From JACDAN01 sp963834825 (GTDB lineage Bacteria > Actinomycetota > Thermoleophilia > Gaiellales > Gaiellaceae): a DNA stretch of 64,000 nucleotides. The position numbers were made by a program, and so were the translations under genes. The DNA is taken from contig CAWICZ010000014.1 in assembly GCA_963834825.1 (NCBI GenBank), positions 124,001 to 188,000 of the forward strand, written 5' to 3'. Below are positions 47,308 through 56,926 of this stretch, one piece after another. Under the pieces are notes generated by a model. That model did not search any database. It had not been told where the DNA came from and saw only the letters and a program-made list of their open reading frames with translations. Position 1 is the first letter of the stretch. Each line of letters opens with the position of its first letter.

Positions 47308-48204
47308 TCAGGCGAGTAGCGCTTCGACGGCCTTGGCGATCACGAGCTCCTCGCGGGCCGGCACGACCTCGACTCGGAACCGGCCGATGAAGCGGACGCG
47401 GTCGGCAACCGCGTCCCTCACGTCCTCGCGGTTCTCACCGACGCCGCCGGAGAACGCGAGTATGTCCATGCCTCCGAGCGCAGCCGCCATCTGCGCCACC
47501 GCTGCCGCGATCCGATAGGTGTAGACAGCGAAGCCCAGGCGTGTATCGAGGCCCCCGAGGCCGGCAAGACCGGAGTCGTGCTCGAGCGCGTCGTCGAGCT
47601 CCTGGACGGTAAGCCCGTGCTCACGCAGGAGGTAGATCAGCGCGCCGGGGTCGACGGAGCCGGAGCGCGTCGCCATCGGCACGCCCTCGAGCGGGCTGAA
47701 GCCCATCGTCGTGTCGACCGAGCGGCCCGCGAGCACGGCGGTGACCGAGCAGCCGCCGCCGAGGTGGCAGACGACAAGGCGCTCCGCGTCCACCCGCGCC
47801 GCCACGGACTGCACCGCGATGCCGTGGAAGCCGTAGCGGCGGATCCCCCAGTCTTCGCGCCAGCGTCGCGGGATCGCGTAGGTGGCGGCCTCCTCCGGGA
47901 TCGTGGCGTGGAACGCGGTGTCGAAGACGGCGACGTGGGGGAGGTCCGGCAGCGCCTCTTGTGCAGCGCGGATCGCACGCAGCGCGGGCTCGTTGTGGAG
48001 CGGCGCAAGCGGCCGCAGCTCCTCGATCGCGGCGAGCACGTCGTCGTCGATCAAGGTCGGCTCGAGGAAGCGGGCGCCGCCGTGGACGACCCGGTGCCCG
48101 ACCGCATCCGCTGGCGCGTACTCGTCCACGGCACGGGCCGTCCCGTCCTCGACGAGGTGGCGCTTGAGGCTGGTCGAGCCGGCGTTGACGACAAGGACGT
48201 TCAG
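47308..48204 (-). CDS. ackA: Acetate kinase, compact form
   Basis: Catalyses acetyl phosphate + ADP = acetate + ATP, taking the acetyl phosphate made by the phosphoketolase upstream. The ASKHA-fold motifs are present: VLVVNAGSTSLK at the N-terminus, VGHRVVHGG, FDTAFHATIPE, RRYGFHG, CHLGGGCSV and LAFSGGVGENREDVR. At 298 residues it is about a quarter shorter than typical AckA; the N-terminal insert before VGHRVVHGG and part of the C-terminal lobe are reduced. No ATG, GTG or TTG lies before the first motif, so CTG 48204 is the probable start; GTG 48129 would lose it. It follows xfp by 65 nt. Confidence 0.85.
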   Translation of the reverse strand: MNVLVVNAGSTSLKRHLVEDGTARAVDEYAPADAVGHRVVHGGARFLEPTLIDDDVLAAIEELRPLAPLHNEPALRAIRAAQEALPDLPHVAVFDTAFHATIPEEAATYAIPRRWREDWGIRRYGFHGIAVQSVAARVDAERLVVCHLGGGCSVTAVLAGRSVDTTMGFSPLEGVPMATRSGSVDPGALIYLLREHGLTVQELDDALEHDSGLAGLGGLDTRLGFAVYTYRIAAAVAQMAAALGGMDILAFSGGVGENREDVRDAVADRVRFIGRFRVEVVPAREELVIAKAVEALLA

Positions 48205-48269
48205 CGTCGTCGCCCGAACGCGGAGGACTCGTCGCGCATTCCGGACCTGGCCTTAGGAGACGAGCGGCG

Positions 48270-50672
48270 TCAGGGCGACCAGGTCCACTCGCTGATCTTC
48301 GGGTCGTCCTCGCCGTGCTCGCGCGTCCACGCACGGGCTCGGAGACGGCTGTCGATCATCTCCTGGCGGAGCGCCGCTTCCCGTTTGGCCAGTTCGGGCA
48401 CGCGGTCGATTACGTCGATCACGAGGTGGAAGCGATCCAGGTCGTTGAGCATGACCATGTCGAACGGCGTCGTCGTCGTCCCCTCCTCCTTGTAACCCCG
48501 GACGTGGAGGTTGGCGTGGTTGCGCCTCCGGTAGGTCAGCCGGTGGATCAGCGACGGGTAGCCGTGGTAGGCGAAGACGATCGGCTTGCTCGTCGTGAAC
48601 AGCGAGTCGAACTCCCCGTCCGAGAGCCCGTGGGGATGCTCGGATTCGCGCTGAAGCCGCATCAGGTCGACGACGTTGACTACGCGGACCCGCAGCTCCG
48701 GCAGTCGCTCACGGAGGATCGCCGCCGCCGCCACGGTCTCGAGCGTGGGGATGTCGCCGGCGCAGCCGAGCACCACGTCCGGCTCCTCGCGGTCGTCGTT
48801 CGACGCCCACTCCCAGATACCGATCCCGCGCGTGCAGTGAGCGATCGCATCGTCCATCGACAGGTAGTCCAGGCTCGGCTGCTTGCCGGCGACGATCACG
48901 TTGACGTAGTTCCGGCTCCGAAGGCAGTGGTCTGCCACCGAGAGCAAGGTGTTCGCGTCCGGCGGTAGGTAGACCCGGATGATCTCGGCCTTCTTGTTGA
49001 GCACGTGGTCGATGAAGCCGGGATCCTGGTGCGAGAAGCCGTTGTGGTCCTGCCGCCAGACGTGGGAGGTCAAGAGGTAGTTGAGCGAGGCGATCGGGCG
49101 CCGCCACGGGAGCTGCCGCGTCACCTTCAACCACTTCGCGTGCTGATTGAACATCGAGTCGACGATGTGGATGAACGCCTCGTAACAGTTGAAGAGGCCG
49201 TGACGGCCGGTCAGGACGTACCCCTCGAGCCAGCCCTGGCAGAGGTGCTCGGAGAGGACCTCCATCACCCGACCGCCCGGTGAGAGGTTCTCGTCCGTCG
49301 GCAGGATGTCCGCCATCCAGGTCCGGCCCGTCGCCTCGAAGACGGCGTCGAGGCGGTTCGACGCCGTCTCGTCGGGGCCCATGATCCGGAAGTTCTGAGC
49401 ATTGCGCTCCATCACGTCGCGGAGGAAGACGCCGAGCACCCGCGTCGCCTCGCTCGTCGACCGCGCGGGACGCTCGACGTCGACCGCGTAGTCACGGAAG
49501 TCGGGCAGCACCAGATCGCGGAGGAGCAGCCCTCCGTTCGCGTGCGGGTTCGCACTCATCCGGCGCTCCCCCGTCGGGGCGAGCGCGGTGAGGTCGGGGA
49601 CGGGCACGCCGTCCGCGTCGAACAGCTCCTCGGGCCGATAGCTGCGGAGCCAGTTCTCGAGCAGGCGCAGGTGCGCGGGATCAGTGCGGACGTCGGTGAT
49701 CGGAACCTGGTGCGAGCGCCAGCTGTTCTCGACCGGCACGCCGTCGACCTCACGCGGACCGGTCCAGCCCTTGGGCGTCCGGAGGACGATCATCGGCCAG
49801 CGTGGACGCCCCGCGACCTCACCCTCGCGGGCCTCGCGCTGGATCTGCGCGATCTCGTCCAGCGCTTCGTCCAGCGCCGCCGCGAAGCGCTCGTGCACGT
49901 TCTCCGCGGGCTCTCCGTCGAAGCCGCCGGTGACGACGAGCGGCCTGTGCCCGTAGCCCTCGAACAGCGAGATGAGCTCATCCTCGGATATCCGGGCGAG
50001 CACCGTCGGGTTGGCGATCTTGTAGCCGTTCAGGTGGAGGATCGGCAGCACGGCGCCGTCCGTCGCCGGGTTCAGGAACTTGTTCGAGTGCCAGCTCGTC
50101 GCGAGCGGTCCGGTCTCGGCCTCGCCGTCGCCGACGACGCACGCGACGAGCAGGTCAGGGTTGTCGAAGGCGGCGCCGTAGGCGTGTGCGAGCGCGTAGC
50201 CGAGCTCGCCTCCCTCGTGGATCGAGCCGGGCGTCTCCGGAGCGACATGGCTCGGAACCCCACCCGGGAAGGAGAACTGGCGGAAGAGCTCCCGCAGGCC
50301 ATCCTCGCCGAGCCCCACGTGCGGGTAGATCTCGGAGTACGTCCCCTCGAGATAGGCGTTGGCGACGAGCCCCGGGCCGCCGTGGCCGGGCCCGGCGATG
50401 TAGATCGCGCTCAGGTCGCGGCGGCGGATCGCGCGGTTCAGGTGCGCGTAGACGAGGTTGAGCCCGGGCGTCGTGCCGAAGTGGCCGAGCAGCCGGGGCT
50501 TCACATGCTCGGCCGTGAGCGGCTCGCGGAGCAGCGGATTCTCGAGCAGGTAGATCTGGCCGACCGAGAGGTAGTTGGCCGCGCGCCACCACGCGTCGAG
50601 GAGGCGGAGCTCGTCGGCTCCGGCTCCCAGCGGTGCCTCTCGAGCTTCCAGGGCGGCGCTACGGTCGCTCAT
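48270..50672 (-). CDS. xfp: Xylulose-5-phosphate/fructose-6-phosphate phosphoketolase
   Basis: An 800-residue thiamine-diphosphate enzyme that cleaves xylulose 5-phosphate or fructose 6-phosphate to acetyl phosphate and glyceraldehyde 3-phosphate or erythrose 4-phosphate. The phosphoketolase signatures are complete: GPGHGGP (94-100), EGGELGYALAHAYGAAFDNP and the diphosphate-binding GDGEAETGPLATSWHSNKF (from 181). Length and the C-terminal tail YKEEGTTTTPFDM, NDLDRFHL match Xfp. The FAD oxidase gene upstream is only 10 nt away, and acetate kinase follows, so acetyl phosphate is turned into ATP and acetate. Confidence 0.96.
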   Translation of the reverse strand: MSDRSAALEAREAPLGAGADELRLLDAWWRAANYLSVGQIYLLENPLLREPLTAEHVKPRLLGHFGTTPGLNLVYAHLNRAIRRRDLSAIYIAGPGHGGPGLVANAYLEGTYSEIYPHVGLGEDGLRELFRQFSFPGGVPSHVAPETPGSIHEGGELGYALAHAYGAAFDNPDLLVACVVGDGEAETGPLATSWHSNKFLNPATDGAVLPILHLNGYKIANPTVLARISEDELISLFEGYGHRPLVVTGGFDGEPAENVHERFAAALDEALDEIAQIQREAREGEVAGRPRWPMIVLRTPKGWTGPREVDGVPVENSWRSHQVPITDVRTDPAHLRLLENWLRSYRPEELFDADGVPVPDLTALAPTGERRMSANPHANGGLLLRDLVLPDFRDYAVDVERPARSTSEATRVLGVFLRDVMERNAQNFRIMGPDETASNRLDAVFEATGRTWMADILPTDENLSPGGRVMEVLSEHLCQGWLEGYVLTGRHGLFNCYEAFIHIVDSMFNQHAKWLKVTRQLPWRRPIASLNYLLTSHVWRQDHNGFSHQDPGFIDHVLNKKAEIIRVYLPPDANTLLSVADHCLRSRNYVNVIVAGKQPSLDYLSMDDAIAHCTRGIGIWEWASNDDREEPDVVLGCAGDIPTLETVAAAAILRERLPELRVRVVNVVDLMRLQRESEHPHGLSDGEFDSLFTTSKPIVFAYHGYPSLIHRLTYRRRNHANLHVRGYKEEGTTTTPFDMVMLNDLDRFHLVIDVIDRVPELAKREAALRQEMIDSRLRARAWTREHGEDDPKISEWTWSP

Positions 50673-50682
50673 CGTCTCCTCC

Positions 50683-52071
50683 TCAGGCTGGGGGCGGGAT
50701 CGCGTGGTTCCCGCAAATGACGTCCTTCGGGTCGTACGCTGCCTTGACCCGCCGGAGCCGGGCGTACGCGTCCTCGGCGAACATCTCGCTCGGATCGGCC
50801 TGTCGCTCGGTGAAGTTCATGAACGAGCGCCCCGCGTCCCATCGGCCAAGCGCATCCCTCACTTTCGCTACGTGAGCTTGAATCGCGGCCTTCGAGTCCG
50901 CGTCCATCGCGATGCCGACCGCGAACAGGAGAAAGTCGCCCTCGATCGACGGAAGCGCGCCGCCGGCGTCCGAGGAGTCCGCAAGGGCACCGCCGAGCTG
51001 GCGCACCTCGACCGAGAGCAGTGGCGAGCCCGAGCCCGCCCCTGCCGCCGCGACGAGCGCCTCGACGGCCTCGCCCGGAAGCTCGGAAAGCAGCATCCCG
51101 TCCCCGGCGGAGGGCACCGGCTGCGGCGGATCCATGTGCAGCTCGCTCAATCCTTCGATCGGGATCGTCGCGAAGGTGTCCAGCTCCGGGCCGAGTGCCC
51201 TGAGAGGCGCGAGCAGCTCCGCGCCCTCGTCTTCCGAGCCGAGATAGACAGCCTCGACAAGGGCGAACGAGCGACCTCGGAAAGGCTCCGGAACATCAGG
51301 AATCGGCGGGAACTGCATGATGCGCCCGACCGACGTGAGCTCCCGCGGCGCCTCGGGCACGAGCTCGGACCAGGTGCGGAGGATTTCGCCCGCCCGCTCC
51401 AAGGGCCAGAACATCGCGCCCGCATACACCTCGGTGATCGGGTGGAGCGCGAACTCGAGGGCAGTCACGACCGCGAAGCTGCCGCCTCCGCCGCGCAGAG
51501 CCCAGAAGAGGTCGGGCTCGCTCTCGGCGTCGGCGCGAAGAATCCGGCCGTCGGCGGAGACCGCCTCGACGGCGAGAACGCTCGTGCAGGCGAGGCCGTG
51601 GCTCCGCGCCAGCCAGCTGATTCCGCCGCCGAGGGTATAGCCGACGACGCCGACGTCGTTCGCGGAGCCGGCCAGCGCGGCCAACCCGTGCTCGGCGGCG
51701 TGAGGAATCACGTCGCCCCAGATCGCACCGGCTTGAACGCGGGCGCGGCGCGCCTGAGCGTCGATCTCGACCCCGCGCATCGCCGAGGTCTTGACCAGGA
51801 TCGTCTGCTCGAGCGGTTCGAGGGGCCCGGCGTTGTGGCCCGTCCCCTGGGGCGCGACCCTTAAGCCGAGCGCGGCGGCGAACTCGATCACCGCGGCAAC
51901 ATCCTCGGCAGACTCGGGCAGCGCCACCGCGGCAGGGCGCTGATCGACGGAGAGGTTCCACGCCTGCCTTGCGGCGTCCCACGCGTTGTCACCCGGCACC
52001 ACGATCTCTCCCGCGATCCGGTCGCGAAGGTCCTTCACGTCCTCGGTGGTCAATGACACGAGGTTGCTCAT
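50683..52071 (-). CDS. FAD-binding oxidase (PCMH/BBE-like)
   Basis: A 462-residue flavoprotein related to the one at 21401 but clearly diverged. QGTGHNAGPL near residues 75-84 carries the probable FAD-linked His, and GVVGYTLGGGISWL is the second FAD-contacting stretch. The C-terminal region (YARLRRVKAAYDPKDVICGNHAI) is the BBE-like end. The substrate is unknown. It lies directly upstream of xfp with 10 nt between them, which suggests cotranscription with the phosphoketolase pathway. Confidence 0.88.
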   Translation of the reverse strand: MSNLVSLTTEDVKDLRDRIAGEIVVPGDNAWDAARQAWNLSVDQRPAAVALPESAEDVAAVIEFAAALGLRVAPQGTGHNAGPLEPLEQTILVKTSAMRGVEIDAQARRARVQAGAIWGDVIPHAAEHGLAALAGSANDVGVVGYTLGGGISWLARSHGLACTSVLAVEAVSADGRILRADAESEPDLFWALRGGGGSFAVVTALEFALHPITEVYAGAMFWPLERAGEILRTWSELVPEAPRELTSVGRIMQFPPIPDVPEPFRGRSFALVEAVYLGSEDEGAELLAPLRALGPELDTFATIPIEGLSELHMDPPQPVPSAGDGMLLSELPGEAVEALVAAAGAGSGSPLLSVEVRQLGGALADSSDAGGALPSIEGDFLLFAVGIAMDADSKAAIQAHVAKVRDALGRWDAGRSFMNFTERQADPSEMFAEDAYARLRRVKAAYDPKDVICGNHAIPPPA

Positions 52072-52192
52072 GCTCTCTCATGTATCAAAGCGGGGCCGGC
52101 GAGCCTAATGCGACCTTCATCCGGAGGAGAGCGAGGATCGCGAGGCCGCTCAGGATCCCGTCGCTCGCCTTTCCGCAGCCCGCAGGTGCCGC

Positions 52193-53335
52193 TCAGCGGC
52201 GGCGAGTCCCGGCGAGCTGAAGCGCCCGCGCGATGTCGGTGATCGAGAGCAGGCCGACGAGCCGGCCGTCATCGAGGACGAGCGCCCGCTGGATGTCGCT
52301 CTCGCCGAGCTGGTCGAGCGCGTCCACCAGCTGGTCGCCCGGGGCGAGCAGGGGAACCTGGTCCAGCCGCAACATGCAGTCTCGGACGGTTCGCGCGTCC
52401 CACTCGTCCCGCGGGATCTCGGCCACGGACCGGAAGGGAAGGAGCCCGACGGCGCGCCCGTTGTCAACGACCGGATAGGTCATGAAGCGGCGCGCCGAGG
52501 CGACGTCGTCCATGAACCGTCCGAGGGAAAGGTCGTCGGGGACCGTGGCCGGATCGCGAATCATCAGATCGGCGACGCGAAGACCGAGGAGGGGCTGGCG
52601 AGCGGCGAGCGTGCGGGCTTCGCCCGCCGCGGCCTGGAGGAGGAACCAGCCGAGGAAGGCGAGCCAGACGCCGCCGAACGACCCGAGCAGGACGAGCTCG
52701 GCGAGACCGGCCGCGATTAGAAGGAACGCGAAGACGCGGGCGACGCTGGCGGCCGTCCGAGTCGCACCGGCGAGGTCGCCCGATCGCGCCCAGAGCGCCG
52801 AGCGCAGGATGCGTCCTCCGTCGAGCGGCAGCGCCGGGATCAGGTTGAACGCGAGCAGAAAGAGGTTGATGAAGCCAAGCCAGGAGGCGACTCCGTCGAC
52901 TGCGCGCGGAAGATCGAGCATCCAGGCCGCGAGCACGAACGCCACGCCGATCACGAGCGAGACGAGCGGCCCGGCGATCGCGATTCGGAACTCGGCTCCA
53001 GCGCTCGGGAATGCGCCCCTGAAGCGGGCGACGCCGCCGAAGAGCCAGAGGGTGACCCCGTCGATCTCCATGTTCTCGCGTCTCGCCTCGAACGCGTGCC
53101 CGAGCTCGTGCAGCAGGAGCGACGTGAAGAAGAGCACCGCCGCGGCAACGGCCATCGTCACGTACACCGAGTCGGAGAGGCCCGGGTTCTGGCTCGGGAA
53201 CACGGAGTAGGCCAGCGTCCAGATGATCAGCACGAAGACGACGAGCCAGCTCCAGTGGATCGAGATGCGGATCCCGGCGATGCGGCCGATCTGGAAGCCG
53301 TCGCTCACGCTACGGGAGTCCGGGCTCCATGCCAT
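52193..53335 (-). CDS. Site-2-protease-like M50 metallopeptidase with two CBS domains
   Basis: A 380-residue membrane protease. The zinc-binding HELGH lies at 76-80 and the second motif LPLDGGR at 169-175, both in membrane helices, as in SpoIVFB/Rv2625c-like enzymes that cut proteins within the membrane. Two CBS domains follow (VADLMIRDPATVPDDLSLG, and CMLRLDQVPLLAPGDQLVDA), which usually sense adenine nucleotides. In mycobacteria such an M50-CBS protein belongs to the DosR regulon. The 120 nt between it and the FAD oxidase gene hold no recognisable gene. Confidence 0.92.
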   Translation of the reverse strand: MAWSPDSRSVSDGFQIGRIAGIRISIHWSWLVVFVLIIWTLAYSVFPSQNPGLSDSVYVTMAVAAAVLFFTSLLLHELGHAFEARRENMEIDGVTLWLFGGVARFRGAFPSAGAEFRIAIAGPLVSLVIGVAFVLAAWMLDLPRAVDGVASWLGFINLFLLAFNLIPALPLDGGRILRSALWARSGDLAGATRTAASVARVFAFLLIAAGLAELVLLGSFGGVWLAFLGWFLLQAAAGEARTLAARQPLLGLRVADLMIRDPATVPDDLSLGRFMDDVASARRFMTYPVVDNGRAVGLLPFRSVAEIPRDEWDARTVRDCMLRLDQVPLLAPGDQLVDALDQLGESDIQRALVLDDGRLVGLLSITDIARALQLAGTRRR

Positions 53336-53355
53336 CGAGCCTAACGCCGGTTGCG

Positions 53356-53490
53356 ACTAGCGAACGATCAACACCGAGCACCGCGCCTCGTGCGCGATTC
53401 GCTCCGAGACGGAGCCGATTGCCTTGATGCCGTGCAGGCCGCGACTTCCGACCACCACGAGATCGGCTTCCTTCGAAAGGCCGCTGAGCG
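53356..53490 (-). pseudogene. C-terminal remnant of a universal stress protein
   Basis: About 41 codons survive: LSKEADLVVVGSRGLHGIKAIG followed by SVSERIAHEARCSVLIVR and a stop. This is the ATP-binding GSRG segment and last helix and strand of a UspA domain. The upstream two thirds are absent; a palindrome sits exactly at the break. The position just upstream of the M50-CBS gene suggests it once belonged to the same stress locus. Confidence 0.75.
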
Positions 53491-53510
53491 CCTAGGAACG
53501 TACCTAGGCG
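53489..53510. repeat. 22-bp imperfect palindrome at the USP breakpoint
   Basis: CGCCTAGG (53489-53496) and CCTAGGCG (53503-53510) flank AACGTA, of which ACGT is itself palindromic. It abuts the point where homology to the stress-protein gene ends. CTAG is rare in GC-rich bacterial DNA, so two copies within one palindrome stand out. Deletion scar, protein-binding site and terminator are all possible. Confidence 0.5.
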
Positions 53511-53556
53511 AGCCGTAACGCTCTTGGCCTACGCCGCCCCTCGGCTGCCTGGCCGG

Positions 53557-54042
53557 CTAGAGGGAGATCAGAGCCAAGAGGAAGAGGGCGAACGCCGACC
53601 AGGTCACCGCCAATTGGATCCAGTTGATCGTGAAGTAGCGACGCCGTCCCGCCTCCCAGTCCGCTGGCAGAGCCTCGGGGTCCCACGCCAAGATCAGGTT
53701 GTAGGTCGGGGTCTTCCACACGTTGGAGACAATGAGCACACCGACGATCACGATGCCTAGGCCGATCGCGGTGAGCACGAACGAGGTGGAGCCGGGATCG
53801 TCCCAGAGGAGCACGAGCGCGACGACCGGCCCGATGGTCATTCCGATCGACCAGGCAAAGTTGTACACCTTTCCCCAGGAATGCCCCGCGTATCGAAGGA
53901 ACGCTTCCATGAAGTTCCGGAAGTCCCGGCCGTCCATCGCTGCGAGCATGGGACGCATGATCGTGCTCAGCATCCCCAAGAGGCCAGTCGCGAGCCCCGA
54001 GAGAAAAACGGTAGCTGCGAGTGCCCATTCCTCGGCCGTCAC
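53557..54042 (-). CDS. Four-helix membrane protein (possibly DUF1772-like)
   Basis: A protein of about 161 residues with four membrane helices (WALAATVFLSGLATGLLGML, SIGMTIGPVVALVLL, FVLTAIGLGIVIVGVLIV, WIQLAVTWSAFALFLLALI) and conserved-looking loops STIMRPMLAAMDGRDFRNFM and NVWKTPTYNLILAW. It recalls the DUF1772/anthrone-oxygenase-like fold, but this is uncertain. GTG 54042 is favoured because AAGAGGGGG lies just upstream; the frame is open to 54108. Confidence 0.65.
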   Translation of the reverse strand: MTAEEWALAATVFLSGLATGLLGMLSTIMRPMLAAMDGRDFRNFMEAFLRYAGHSWGKVYNFAWSIGMTIGPVVALVLLWDDPGSTSFVLTAIGLGIVIVGVLIVSNVWKTPTYNLILAWDPEALPADWEAGRRRYFTINWIQLAVTWSAFALFLLALISL

Positions 54043-54260
54043 AACAACCCCCTCTTCGCTGCCAGACCTCATCGTAAACCGCCCGTCCGAGGCCGGTCGA
54101 ACGATCAAATCGAGATCGCCGCAGTGCGCGAGCGGACTGTCGCCTGGGTGCAGTCAGGCGTAATCGCGTTTCTGTAGTTGCGGCCTTCATCTCGGACTGA
54201 TCGGCGTCAGTCTCCGGGTCCGAATCGGGGGCGCCTCGGAACCGCGCTGCGGGAAAGCCG

Positions 54261-56926
54261 CTACCAGGTCTTGGTCCGCGGCGCGCCTTCGACGCGGCGG
54301 ACGCGGATCCGGGCGTCGACGGCGACACATCCGTCCGGTGACGCGATCACCGGGTTGAGATCGAGCTCGGCGACCTCATGGAGGTCGTCGCCCAGACGCG
54401 AGAGGCGGTGGAGCAGGTCGGTGAGCGCCTGCTCGTCGGCCGGAGGCTTGCCCCGGAAGCCCCGCACGAGCGTGCCCGCCTTCCCTTCGGTGACGAGCTC
54501 CCGGGCGTCGGCGTCGGTCAGCGGCGCGATGCGGAACTCGGCCTGGCCGATCAGCTCCGCGAAGACGCCGCCGGGCCCGAACGCAACGAGCGGGCCGAAG
54601 ACCGGGTCCTGGACGATGCCGGCGAGGAGCTCGGCGCTGCCCGCGAGCATCGGTTGGACCAGGACCGGGGTGCCGATCCGCTCAGCGGCCTCGCGAACCT
54701 CGTCCTCGCTCGCGAGACCGAGCGCAATCCCGCCGGTCTCGGTCTTGTGCGCGCCGGGCTCCGCGCTCTTGACGACGGCGGGAAAACCCAGCTCGGCTGG
54801 CAGCTGCCGCCGCCTCCGCCGATGACGCGGCGACCCGCTCGGGCACCACAGGGATTCCGTAGGCCTGAAGCAGCTCGCGAACCTGGTCCGGACGAAGCCA
54901 GAGATCCTCGCCGGCTGCCAATGCCTCCTCGACGACGGCGCGCCCACGGGCCGCGTCGACGCCGTCGAGCGACGGCACGAACCCGGCGGGACGGCGGAGC
55001 CACTCGGCTCGGGCGGCGGCGAGGCCGAGCGCGCGGGCAGCCGACTCCGGGTACGCGAAGTTCGTCAGGCCGGGCGTCGGCGGCAGGTCGCCCTCGGCGA
55101 TCAGCGACGCCAGCACCGGCTTGCCGTTCGTACGGCCGGCCGTGCGCGCGACGGCGGCGGCGACCTCGTCGGCCCCGGCGACGACCGGCGGCACGAAGAG
55201 GACGATGACCGCATCGATGCCCGGGTCCGCCAGCACGATCGGGAGCACGGCCTCGTAGGTCGCGCCCGTCGCCGAGCCCAGCATGTCGACCGGGTTGGCG
55301 ACACTGGCCTCCGCCGGCAGGACTGCGCGCAGCGCTTCCTCGGTCTCCGGAGCGAGCGCCGGCAGCTCGAGGCCGGCTGCGTCGCAGGCGTCAGCGCAGA
55401 GGATGCCGAGCCCGCCCGCGTTCGTGATCACGGCGACCCTGTTTCCTGCGGGGAGCGGCTGGGTCGCAAACAGCGCGGCGGCGTCGATCAGCTCCCCGAG
55501 GGTCGGCGCGCGAATGACGCCGGCCTGGTGGAAGAGCGCCTCCACCGCCGCCTCGGACCCGGCCAGCGCTGCGGTGTGCGAGCTGGCAGCGCGCGCGCCC
55601 GTTGAGGTCGTCCCGCTCTTCATCGCCAGGACAGGTTTCGTGCGGGCGAGCCGGCGGGCGATTCGGCCGAACCGGCGCGGATTGCCGAACGACTCCAGGT
55701 AGAGCGCGATCAGCCCCGTCTCCGGGTCGTCCTCCCAGTACTCGAGCAGGTCGTTCGAGGAGACGTCGGCCTTGTTGCCGATCGAGACGAAGGCCGAGAG
55801 GCCGATTCCGCGCTCCTGCGCCTTCTCGAGCAGCGCCAGGCCGAGCGCGCCGCTCTGCGAGGAGAACGCAACGGGACCCGGCGGCAGCGCCCGCGGCCCG
55901 AACGTCGCGTTCAGCTGCGGCGCCGAGACGGCGATGCCCAGGCAGTTCGGCCCGATCAGGCGCCCGCCGTGGGCTCGAACGAGGGCGAGCAGCTCGTCCT
56001 GGCGCCGGCGACCCTCGTCGCCGACCTCGGCGAAGCCGGCCGAGATCACGCAGATCGCGCGCGTGCCGCGGCGGAGCGCGTCCTCGACGCCGGAGAGCAC
56101 ATGCCGCGCCGGCAGGCAGACGACGACGAGATCGGGCACCTCCGGGAGCTCCTCCGTAGAGCGATACCCGCGCACGCCTGCCACCGCGTCTCCGGCGGGG
56201 TTCACCGGGTACGCGACGCCCTGGAACTCGCCCGCGATGATGTTCCGGAAGAGCAGGCCGCCGATCGACTCCCGGCGCTTGGACGCGCCGAGCACCGCCA
56301 CGCTCGACGGCGCGAAGAACGCCTTCAGGGAGGCGACCGTGGCGACGTGGTCGCGCTCGTCGACGCGCTCGAAGTACGTCTCGGTCGGCTGAATCTTGAA
56401 CTCGACCTCGACCGTGCCGCGCTCCAGCGTGCGCGTACTTGCGAACCCGACCGACTCGAAGACCTTGAGCATCTGGCTGTTCTCGGCGAGCACCTGGGCG
56501 ACGAACCGCTCGATCCCGACCGCCGCGGCGCGCTGCGCGAGCTGCTCGAGCAGGCGCGTCCCGATCCCGCGACGCTGGTACTCGTCGGCGACGAGGAAGG
56601 CGACTTCGGCGACGGTGGGATCGCGGAGACGCACGTAGCTCGCAAGGGCGATCACCCGGCCGCCCAGCTCGCCGAGCAGATGGCCTCCGCTCGTGCCAGT
56701 CGGGCTCGAGGAACGGCTCGACGAGCCGCTCGTTCACCGTCGGATGGCCGTGGAAGCGGTTGTAGAGGCTCTGCGGCGACAAGCCGTTCACGAACGCGAC
56801 GAGCTCAGGCGCGTCGGCGGCTTCCGGAGGGCGCAGTCGAAGCGTCGTCCCGTCACGCAGGATGACGTCGAGCGCATCCGGAGACGCGCTCGACGTCAGG
56901 CTGGAAGGGCTAGGCGGTGGCGCCAA
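54261..56926 (-). CDS. GNAT acetyltransferase fused to ADP-forming acyl-CoA synthetase, frameshifted
   Basis: A protein of about 888 residues in three frame segments. The order is GNAT-type acetyltransferase (PELVAFVNGLSPQSLYNRF, then VADEYQRRGIGTRLLEQL), CoA-binding domain (VAVLGASKRRESIGGLLFRN), succinyl-CoA-ligase-like domain (LIGPNCLGIAVS, SSHTAALAGSEAAVEALF) and ATP-grasp domain (ELGFPAVVKSAEPGAHKTE). The enzyme makes acetyl-CoA or another acyl-CoA from acid and ATP, or runs backwards to make ATP. Frame breaks near 56690 and 54810 are probably single-base errors. TTG 56926 overlaps the end of the alcohol dehydrogenase gene. Confidence 0.85.
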
